Assembly (NCBI GenBank): GCA_017506865.1
Contig: JAFCMP010000537.1
Coordinates: forward strand, 310,001 to 374,000
DNA length: 64,000 bases
From: Tribonema minus
Lineage: Eukaryota; Sar; Xanthophyceae; Tribonematales; Tribonemataceae
Reading direction: 5' to 3'
Both the position numbers and the translations under genes were made by a program. Below, one piece after another: positions 34,001 through 43,100 of the stretch. The notes under the pieces are model-generated. The model was given only the letters and a program-made list of their open reading frames with translations. It made no database searches and was not told the origin of the DNA. The number at the start of each line of letters is the position of its first letter. Position 1 is the stretch's first letter.

Positions 34001-37000
34001 GAGAGGCATACAACAGTGTGCCAGCACCTGACAAGGAGTGATCATGACATGAAAATGAACAGCTTGGAGACAATCCATGTCCTCAGAGTAGTGAATTGTG
34101 CAATTACACACTCAAAGTGTGGGGCAATGGGCGGTTGAGCGTGTACGTAGGGGTTGGTCATATAAAGTATGAAGCAGCAGCTGCTGCTCGCCTTGTCTGT
34201 ACAGTAGTATACGTGTACAACAGCGCGAGTGCACGTACATACATGAACACATTCCTCACCCGGACCTGACCTCACCTTGTCGTAGGGGTTGGCAATAGCA
34301 GCTGCTGCTCACCTTATTGATAGGGTAGCATATGTACATATATGAGGAAATTCCTAACCATAAACCCTAACCTCACCTTGTCAGTAGGGTAGTGGATCAT
34401 GACGTCGATGCAGCTGCACAGATTAAGAGAACACAAACAGTAGAGATTGCAACAGGGTAAGCCAGTGGGCAGGCGGGCGTTGTGGTTAGGGTTAGGGCTC
34501 ACTGACAGTCCAGGGTTAGAAAAGGCAGAAGTTGTGGGCAGTCATCATCGAGGGTGGCAGAGAAGTGTGCAAACGCCACCCAGGAGAAAACTGTGTCACT
34601 GATTCACGTTGCCGAAACGACATCCAGATGAGGGTGAAGCTGGCATTAACGACTGCACAGCTCTTGTTTTTAATGCACCTTCATCACACCAATTGTAAGT
34701 GAAAGTTATGGGCAGTCCTCTAGGACACCGTCGCAGCGAAAAGACACAATTGCAAACGGGGGAGCTTCATCCTCACCCCAACCTGACGTAAAACATTATG
34801 GTCAGGGTTGAACTGACCTAATACTAAACGTATATATAGCTGCTGTACAGCTTTGCGAAGTACCTTATGCATTCGTTAGACCGCACCTTACTCGAACCCT
34901 ATCTTTGACTACATGAAGTGAACCCAGGCCTTTGCTGTAAACCTAGTTCGCTGAGCTTAACCATAACCCCAAGTGCGTGGACCCGAATCCTAACCGCGTA
35001 CATGCATAGTCACATTGTAACCCTAAACCTAACTTAAGCATGTGGAGCAAAGCCTACCCTTATCATGTGGACCCTAACCCTAGCCCTGCGTACATACATA
35101 GTCACCAAACAGTGTCGTAGCTCCCGCTCCGCAAATTCATTTCCGTCCTTGGGAACCCAAACCCTAGCCTCAACCCCGACCCTAACCCTAATCTAGCCTT
35201 AACTCTAGCCCCGCATACATACAGTGTAGCGGCTCAAGGTCCGACGTTTGGAACCTAACTCTAGCCTTAAACTCAACCTTCAACCCTAACCCTAGCTGAA
35301 ACTTGAACCCCGCATGCATATAGTACTCACCAGACGGTGTCATAGCTCCCGCTCAGCGACTCCAGGTCCGACGTTTGGAATGTGATGCGCTTGGCATCTG
35401 ACCCAAGTGCGACCTGCAGCAATGTGACCGGAAAAACAGAGTTAGCATTCAAGTTGTGTACTTCAAGTAGAACAGTTGAAGTCAGGGCAGTGTGGGTATC
35501 TTTGCATTTCAAGCTTGCGCTTGGCAGCTGACCTGGTGCCACCTGCGCACACACACAACCGCTCAACAGAATCAGATTTGAAGTTGTGTATGACAGTTGA
35601 AGTTAGGGGCGTCCGCACACCTTCCAGCTTGCGCCACCAAACAGAGCCAGGCGTCACCTGCGCACCCCCGTGAGTAATCACAATCAAGAGTCACTGTGAA
35701 AGGTCCTATGCGGTAGGCAGCTCCATTTTGAACGTGCACAAAACCCCGTCGCATGCAACAGCAAGATCGCAGACTCACTCTTGACTCACTCTTGAGTGAC
35801 AGCTGCAGCGCGCATGCAGCATGGGAATCTACCGCAGTGGCGTCACGGCCTGAAAAGCAATGCTGTGACTTCAAAGCTCAGAGCTGTATTTCCTGGCCTG
35901 ATCAGTGTTCCAACCCTAACCCTAACCCAGATGCAGATGTCATGAAACAAAGCCGTTCGTGGCGGCCATTGATTTTTCAGGGTTAGGGTTAGGGTTAATG
36001 TCGGGCACCCTCTCAAAGCGCTGGGCACAAATCCCTTCTTTGCTGTGGCACCTGAGCACTGCCACAAGGTTCCTGCTTTTGTGAAATGGTACATCCTGAA
36101 ACAATGAAACAAACACACGTGTACGCACTGTTTGTGTACTACGAGATTATCCAGTTACGTTTTGTGAACTGGTATATCCTAAAGCAAATAAACATGCAAG
36201 TTATTTTTTGTGGGCCAGTCTGTACGGAAATATATGTTTGCACATGCACGTACCGCCCTCTTTTCGTATTTCTTCAGTTCTGCTGTAGTTGTAGATGTTA
36301 GCTGTAGCTCTTCTTCAGGCCTTCACAGCAACGCAACGCTGAGTCACACAATGACCGATGCAACTTCAACATGAAACTTCAACACAAGTGACCCCCATCT
36401 GCAGCATGTTCTCAGCTGCAGAGAAGTACTGTGAGGAGTCAGTATGCTGTCTGCTCTGTTCGCCATGTTCCGTGTAGTGCAGATACGATGATTGGTTCCG
36501 GTATGGTCTTCAGAACTTTCTTGTCACCTGCAGAGGAGTTCAGCGCTTGTGCCAGACTCCACGTTGCCGCCACATGGTGAAACACTTTGGTGTGTTGGTG
36601 TGTAAATATAAAATTTTGCTCAGAGTCGTGTTTTGGTATCGTGGCTAGTAAACATTATTCGATGTTTGAAGAACTGCTAAAAAATTTCACAGCCGTTGGA
36701 GCACATTACAGTAGCAACGAGTAGAGCATTTGGTGAACCGTGTATCATCAGGACACAGCTGTTCAACATAACATATATTACCGTTGCGCCAGCGGAATGC
36801 ACTGCATAGGGTTAGGGTTAGGGTTAGGGTTAGCAATCTGCAAGTGCACCCTGCTGCCACATGCCACATTACAGGCGCGGCCATTACAGGCGCGGCCTCC
36901 TTCAAGACGAGTGTGCACGAAGAATCCTACAATCCCATTGCTGCAAGACGACTAGCCTCTGTGGTCGTTGCACGCTGTTGGTCGTGCTTCCGCAGCAGAT

Positions 37001-39996
37001 TGACCCATCCGCTGCTTGCTCGCGCCTTTGTTTTTGACAAATTTTGCTGATCACTGAGCACTGTCACCATTGCACAACGTCTATAAACTGCAAGTGCACC
37101 CTGCTGTCACATGCTGCCACCACGTCACACGTGCAGCCTCATTTTAAAGACAAGCGTTACTTGAGATTAGTAATCGCAAACCCACCCTAGTTCGAGCTCT
37201 GCTGCACATCACAGGTGCAGCCTTGTTGATGACAAGTGGTCATTCATTCATTCATCCATTCATTCATTCATTAATTGCAAATGCACCTTAGTCCCGCGCC
37301 GCCGCTTCCGTGGTCATCGCCTTAGAGATGTCGCTCGCTGCCACTCATCCATTCATTCATCCATTCATTCATTCATTAATTGCAAACGCACCTTAGTCCG
37401 CGCCGCAGCCTCCGTGGTCATCGCCTTAGAGATGTCGCTCGCTGCCACTCATCCATTCATTCATCCATATGAATTGCAAACGCACCTTAGTCCGCGCCGC
37501 CGCCTCCGTGGTCATCGCCTTAGAGATGTCGCTCGCTGCCACCTTGGCTCCCCGCATGCCCAGGGGGATCGTCAGTGACCCCACGCCGCACCCCGCATCG
37601 CAGAATGTGCGCTTCGCTGCGTCTCCGTCCGCGTCTATCCACGCCAAAACCTGTCATAATTTGAGGAGCGCGGAGCGCGGCTCATTCAGTTGAAGTTCTG
37701 ACAGGTGACGCTCCAGCACACAGGTTGAAGTTACAGACGGTTGTCAGACCCCACACCGCAACCCGCATCGAAGAATGTGCGCTTTGCCGCATCGCCGTCC
37801 GCGTCTATCCACGCCAAAACCTTTTGAGATTTGTTAAGATTGAGGAGTGCTCAGCCCAATCAGTTGAAGTTGTGGCCAAGCGACGTTCCACATCAAGTTG
37901 AAGGTGGCACTCGCGCAAAATGTGAGCGTTGCCACACCCTCGTCAGCGTCTATCCACGCCAAAACCTGTTATGATTTGAAAAGCACAATCGCTTAGCTCC
38001 TCCAGTTGAAGTCATGGCAAGCGACGCTCCACAGCACATCATGGTGAAGTTAGGCTGCAATTCTATCCACGCCAGAACCTGTTGCGATGTGAGGAGCACA
38101 GTGCTGAGCTCAACAAGTTGAAGTTAGCTGGCAATGCAAGGGCAGCGAGCGCTGTGGCGCGTCAAGTTGAAGTTGGCACCCCCGCAATGCGCCCCGCATT
38201 GCAGAATGTGCGCTGGGCCAGAGCTGTCAGGCGCAATGCATGACAAGAAAAGCTCAGCCACTTGAAGTAATTCACTTGACGTCCGTGCCCACATCACAAG
38301 GAGTGCATGCGCGCTTTGCTGCGCCAGAGTCTGCATCTGTTCACGCCAGCACTTGTCAGATGTGACAGATGGCAATGGCCTGAGCTGAGCCAGTTCACGT
38401 GGGTGGATGAATGCCGTGTGGCAATTACTGCTGAGCGATGCTGCGGGCCAGCAATGCGCACCTTGTCAAACAGTGCATATTTAGTTTGCAACAGCCACTG
38501 GCAATATCCATTCAGCAGACACCGCAGTGCTGTTGTTCGCACACGTTGAATGAGCAGCAACAGCCCAACACATGCAGCAGCGGCAACCACGGTAATTGGT
38601 GCAAGGCACTTGTGGCTAACCACACCTTGTCACCTAGAGCTCTACGATTGTTTAATTCGTTTCCATGTGTCCATAGCATTAATCAGGTTTAAACACTGCA
38701 TTGGAGAGCAAGCAAAGCGCACCTTGTCAACGGTTTGCCCGTGGCCATCGCGGATGTCCTTCTGCACGGCATTGACCTCGTCGCTGTCGCTGTAGATCTG
38801 CAAGAGGTGATGCACGCGAAGCATTTAACGCTGTCACATTGTGCGCCTTTTGCACCCGTAGATGTGACACCATGTAGTGTTCATGAATCTGGCATTGGGG
38901 GCTTTAGATCTGCAAGAGGTGACGCACACCACGAATGTGACGCAGTCATGTGGTGCGCCTGTCGCCCCTTAGATTTGACATGCGTGTGGTATGCATAAGG
39001 CTGGCACTGTGCACTTGCTGAATTGAAATTGCCGACGCATGCTTGAGATACAGCATTGCACATGCATTCGAGACAGCAAAAAGCAATTGAACGGAACGTC
39101 GCTGCATGCTTGATATATAACATTGTACATGCATGGGATATAGGGACAATAGATAACACTGCAGAAAATATACTGCCTTGCCTGGTCACCAATTATGACC
39201 AGGTTACCTCTGCGAAAGTGATTGAATGCGGTTCGCAAATTGAACTGGCAAATAGACCACCACAAGGCGTGGACATTTGAACAACTGCAGCCAACTGCAC
39301 TATTCCTATGGGATAGATGCCACATGCTCATGTTCTTCAGTGCAACAGAGCAGGAGATGCTGCAAGTGATCAGCGCTGATGCCAACTAGGCGTACCTTGT
39401 TCCACCGCTCGAATCCGTTGTTGTTGAAGTACTCAGTGACTTCTTCCTTGTCCTTGTCCACTACTGGTGTGCTGCAACGCCAAGAACATGATAAAATAAT
39501 GCCTTCAGCAAGGGTTATAAGACGCCATAAGGAAGGTTACGACGTAAATTGGTCGTAGTGCTTCTTGTCATGAATTTATGCTTCGCCCTGAAGCAGCAGT
39601 GCAAGGCCTTTGCTTTGAGCGTACTCTGACAGCTGAAGGCTTTCGACAACTCATGAGGCATGCTGTTGTGACCGTAGCAGCACAAAAGCGCACTTCCAGT
39701 TCTCAACTTTCGATGTTGTACAAAGGCTGTGCACGCAAGGGACATACCACCGCAGGCTGCAGCGATGGCATATTCTGATGGCAGTTAGATAAGCAACAAT
39801 TCTACCAGAAAGCACCTCTTTGAAGCGACTGTGGCGCGCGGCATTGCTGTATGCATGCGCTGCAACCTTACCTCATGTGAAGTGCAGAGGACCGGCTGAC
39901 CGCCACGCTGCGCACAGCCGTGTTCAATTGTGCAGAGGGTGCAAGGAAGGCCTCCGCGCCACATGCCAGAAGCGCCACTGCCACGATTCGCACCAT
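31037..39996 (-). CDS. chlM: Mg-protoporphyrin IX O-methyltransferase, plastid precursor
   Basis: ChlM transfers methyl from S-adenosylmethionine to Mg-protoporphyrin IX, an early chlorophyll-specific step in the plastid. Nine exons in phase: 39872-39996, 39396-39471, 38723-38797, 37486-37650, 35331-35413, 34377-34413, 33382-33477, 32544-32654 and 31037-31090, giving 273 residues. Residues 1-41 are a bipartite presequence (MVRIVAVALLACGAEA, then FLAPSAQ). Family blocks: VTEYFNNNGFERWNK (exon 2), IYSDSDEVNAVQKDIRDGH (exon 3), the SAM-binding loop DAGCGVGSLTIPL (110-122), DLESLSGSYDTVCCIDVMIH (exons 5-6), RVIISFAPDTWYY (exon 7), GLFPGPSKTTRAYLH (exon 8) and FYFSRLLEATRA at the C-terminus. Exon 8 uses a TTGAAG acceptor. 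Introns are crowded with exon-edge copies and telomere-like motifs. The gene is head to head with msrB. Confidence 0.94.
31266..31640. mobile_element. hAT-like MITE in chlM intron 8
   Basis: Terminal inverted repeats: CAGGGCTAGCGTCTAAACT at the left; AGTTTAGACGCCAGCCCT at the right. The 8-bp target duplication GGTATGCT is perfect (31258-31265 and 31641-31648). An uninterrupted relative of the target lies at about 31155-31210: GGGGTATGCTGG, later GAGCAGGGCAACTGGACA. It matches the sequence on both sides of the element joined together. Inside are repeated GTTGCGCCA and ACTCGCGAGT motifs and telomere-like AGGGTTAG. No open frame of note. Confidence 0.83.
32400..32525 (-). repeat. Decayed copies of chlM exon 8 donor edge
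   Basis: CAGCAGCGCTC, CTGTGTGCGCTGCACCTC and the flanking GGCTCAGCAAAAGCAGCAGC blocks recur to the left of the true donor (32543): at 32400-32425 and 32425-32480. In transcription sense they lie downstream of exon 8. Confidence 0.75.
32924..32953. repeat. Near-perfect palindrome in chlM intron 7
   Basis: AAGTGCACCACTT, then CA, then AGTGGTGCACTT forms a hairpin with 12-13 bp arms. It is embedded in the local TTGAAG/CTTCAA motif context. Confidence 0.75.
33600..34085 (-). repeat. Three decayed copies of chlM exon 7 acceptor edge
   Basis: The exon 7 start (minus-strand GCACTGTGCAG/ATGACAGAGATGG, at 33490-33465) recurs as plus-strand ATACCATCTCTGTCATCTGC at about 33636-33655, AGACCATCTCTGTCATCTGC at about 33910-33930, and a weaker form at 34065-34085. 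Each is followed by CAGTGCTC(A/G)GCAACAGGCA or a relic of it. They lie upstream of exon 7 in transcription sense. Confidence 0.88.
34740..35330. repeat. Degenerate CCCTAA-rich block in chlM intron 5
   Basis: A roughly 590-bp stretch where CCCTAACC, CCCTAGCC, CCTTAAC and CCCAAACCC variants recur every 10-40 bp. Interspersed are CATACATAGTCAC motifs and two decayed copies of the exon 5 donor edge (35090-35155 and 35208-35253, GGTCCGACGTTTGGAAC). It looks like an expanded and eroded telomere-type repeat. Confidence 0.75.
35505..35662 (-). repeat. Two decayed copies of chlM exon 5 acceptor edge
   Basis: CGCTTGGCATCTGACCCAAG and the adjoining ACCTGC of exon 5 (35388-35417) are echoed at 35513-35545 (GCGCTTGGCAGCTGACCTGG) and 35622-35660 (CAGCTTGCGCCACC, later CACCTGCGCACC). 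Both are upstream of exon 5 in transcription sense. Confidence 0.75.
36807..36833 (+). repeat. Interstitial telomere-type array (TTAGGG, about 4.5 units)
   Basis: The longest perfect TTAGGG run I found in the window, in chlM intron 4. Other short runs occur near 33694, 34485, 35913, 35980, 43365, 50776, 54447 and 58820. Confidence 0.9.
37230..37480 (-). repeat. Two near-identical copies of chlM exon 4 donor edge with ATTC microsatellite
   Basis: The last ~50 bp of exon 4 with donor (37486-37542) recur at about 37276-37345 and 37390-37450, differing by only a few bases: GTGGTCATCGCCTTAGAGAT, then GTCGCTCGCTGCCAC. Each copy is joined to a run of CATTCATT/CATC. High similarity marks these as young. 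Confidence 0.95.
37740..38370 (-). repeat. About five progressively decayed copies of chlM exon 4 acceptor edge
   Basis: The start of exon 4 (plus-strand CGCGTCTATCCACGCCAAAA then CCTGT, about 37598-37660) recurs at 37745-37835 (long and very similar), 37925-37980, 38055-38095, 38180-38235 and 38295-38365. Similarity falls and length shrinks with distance. Intervals start with GTTGAAGT motifs. Confidence 0.93.
38838..38985 (-). repeat. Copies of chlM exon 3 acceptor edge
   Basis: TAGATCTGCAAGAGGTGA at the real exon 3 start (38793-38810) recurs at 38912-38930 as TTTAGATCTGCAAGAGGTGA and, weaker, near 38968. The following TGACGCA/TGTGGTGCGCCT blocks are repeated as well. Confidence 0.8.
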
Positions 39997-40123
39997 GCTC
40001 GCCTGCTCTCTCTGTGTACATAAAAAAAGTACATCAGGCTGCTGAGCATCCGTGGCAGATGACCTGGCATTCGCGCGTGACAAAGCTTGAAAAAGGCTGA
40101 TAGAGAGGGAAAGCATAGCAGCA
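39997..40123. promoter_or_regulatory. Short bidirectional promoter between chlM and msrB
   Basis: Only 127 bp separate the ATGs of two divergent genes that both encode plastid-targeted proteins. Near its chlM side lie two GTACAT boxes flanking an A7 run (40016-40034), a plausible AT-rich core. A GAGAGGGAAAGCATAGCAGC leader precedes msrB. Confidence 0.65.
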
Positions 40124-43100
40124 ATGAAGGTGTCAAAGACGGCGCTCTCCATGGCGGCTCTGAGCGGCGTCAGCGGCGCTCTGGCTTTCGTTCCGGCGTC
40201 CTCGTTGGCCATCACCAGGAGCAGCGGCAGCCAACTGGCAACTCGCAGGTAACTGCGTGTAGCCGTGGCGCACCGTAGACTGCAAGCCGCTGGTCACATC
40301 GCTGCCAAATTCACAGCAATACTTTGTCCTGGCCAGGGCAGCGCGCGGATCGTATACGGCCTACAAAACCCGGCGTCACGCAATTAGATATTTTTGGTCA
40401 GATTCGTCGCTGTTTTCTCAAAGGCCATGCTGTCTCCTGATCATTCCGATGCAGCCTTGCTGATCAAGTGTTGCAGTTGCAATCCATAGCGCCAGAATTC
40501 AGCTGGTCAGGAAGTCTGGGGCATGTTGCAGCTCCCTGGCAAAAAACATGCACACCTCGGGATTTCATGGCACAACCAGTATATATAGACATGCGTGACT
40601 CGAGTGGGTGCACCAGCATACGCAATCATCATCAATGAATTTCCTGCCTGCCTTCGCCAAAGGTTTTTTGTAGCTGGTGCTCAAGCATTTTGCCTGAAAC
40701 CTCCTTTCGCTCGCTCGCGCTGCAAGGCACCTTGACTCGCCTACAAACGTTTCATCATCAATGCGGGGCAATAAGTGTTGTACTCCACAGAACTGCCGCC
40801 CTCGCCCCTCCAAGCAACCGTATCTCAACACTTGACGTGATCTTGCTCTGATTCTCACATCATGTGTACCTACTCTGTTTCTGCGCAGGTCTATCCAGCG
40901 CAGCACTGTACGCATGCAGTTTTGGAAATCGCCTGGTCCTGACCCCTCAACTAACCTGGCTAAGGAACCCCCTCTTGACAAAATGAAGAGTGACGCTGAA
41001 TACAAGGCCACTATGGACCCTGTTGCCTATTCGGTGAGTGAGCAAGATGTTGAAGTGTCTGTCCGCACTCTGGCCTGAGGCTTAGTGGAGTACTTAGCAG
41101 TTCCTCTCTATGCACGGTCACTGTCCGCGTGTGTCATGGATGCAGAGCATCATGAATCTGGCTGCTTTTGCGCGCTTGTCATGGCCACACTTGCAGTTGC
41201 TCTGCTGCACCGTGTCCGAACTGCAAATTGACTACACCTGCACAGCACGCAGAATCAGTCTGAGAGCATAGCAAGTGGTGGCTTGCAGGTGTCACCTATG
41301 TTATGTTTGCTGCTACATACTCGTGCTATGTGCAGGCAACAAGGTATTGCTTGTCTCTGCGTATGTGCATGTTTATGTGTTGGCTGCGTTGCATGCTCCG
41401 AAGCCCTCGTGGTCAACTGTAAGTTCAAATTGGTGTGCCAAGGCATATCAGCATGCTCATTGGCTGGAATTTTCTTTGTGTAATTGCTGCTGGTTGCAGG
41501 TGCTGCGCCAAAAGGCGACGGAGCCCAGGAGCGTGACTGTTGCACGGGGCGGGTGAGTGACGAATCACACATGAATTCACCCCATACACATGAATTTACT
41601 CGATGCGCATGAACTGCCTATAGAAGGCAGGCAGCGGTGCTTTTATGTTTTGGTCTGCCTCGAGATTTTAAGTGCTAGCATTGGCTGAATGAACCACCCA
41701 ATACACAAGGCAGGCAGTAGGAGCTGTGTACATTCGAGTCTTGGCCCCCCTCAGGATGTCAAGCGCTAGCAGTGGAATGTGCAACCAGGCTTGGCTGAAT
41801 GCCCTTCAGATGCAACTGTGCCCTTCAGATGCAACTGTGCATGTAATTGTTAAGCTGTGTTAGCGACGAGTTTGCCTACAGGATGAAAGAGCTGGCAGCA
41901 CTGCCTGTTGGCATAACTTGACTTCCAGGTGTCACCATTGTCAGTGAGTTGTGCAGCAGCTATGACGCTGCGAGCGAATGTGCATGCGCATGCAGCGATG
42001 GTCATGTTACGCTGAGCATCATTGTCTTCGCATTGCTGCAACAGGTTTGATGATCACACGGAGGATGGAACGTATGTGTGCGGCTGCTGCGGGACGCCGC
42101 TCTACGACAGCTCACACAAGGTGAGGATCTTTCACGAGTGTGAAAGTCAACATTCTATTCTATGTAATGGTGCACTGTGCACATGTATTTGAACTGTACT
42201 TGAAGTGACAGTTATACAAGGACAAGAACAGTATCAGGATGAACATGGCGGTGGTTCTTCAAGGAGTGACTTTGCCTGTTGGGACGTTGACTTCTCACAG
42301 TGAGGGTCAGGGTTACGACAGCTCATTCAAGGTGAAGTATCGAGGCGAGCTAGACACACTAACTCAGCATCAGTCTCAGCATCCGTCTCCGCAACATCTT
42401 GCCTGTGATTACATGTATATCACCATGTTGTGGCAGCATAAATGCAGTACATACGTCTGTTCCCGGCAGTACCACATAGTGCGCACGACAGCTCACATAA
42501 AAGTGAGGATTTGTCTTGAATTTGAATCATGCAAGAAGAGTCTTCGATGTTCAGCCTGTTGTGACATGTAGCTGTCACCATGTGGTTGCATTATTTCGTA
42601 TACACGTACCACTGCGCCGGCAGCATTGTACAGTATATGTATCATGGGATACACATGTACTCGAGCTGTGCTCGCAGCGAACACGTCGCGAGCTGGCTGA
42701 ACGTCAGATTGGGCTCTTGAAAGAGCCCTCTCTTGCAGGAGTGCTCTTGAGACTTGACCTGGGAAAAACACTTCAGCCATTCCGGTTTCCCTTCCAGCCA
42801 TTCACCCACCCAAAAGTGATTTCTGAAACGTTTCGGGCCCTGATGACGTGTCCAAGAAAAAAGTCACGAACATCTCTTGAAGTACAGTAACTGGGCGGTG
42901 TTGTGCGTGCCTGTGTGGTGTACGCGCGCCTGCACAACACTGTTGCGACGTTGACCTCTCAGCTGTTGCCACTATACTGTAATTTAATTTGATTGAGATG
43001 TAAGTAAGGATTTATAAGTCCTCCTTGTAAGTCCTCCTTGTCACCGAAGCAAGCAACACGTTGCATGCAGGCAGGGCTTCCACTGACACTCCTTGTTGAT

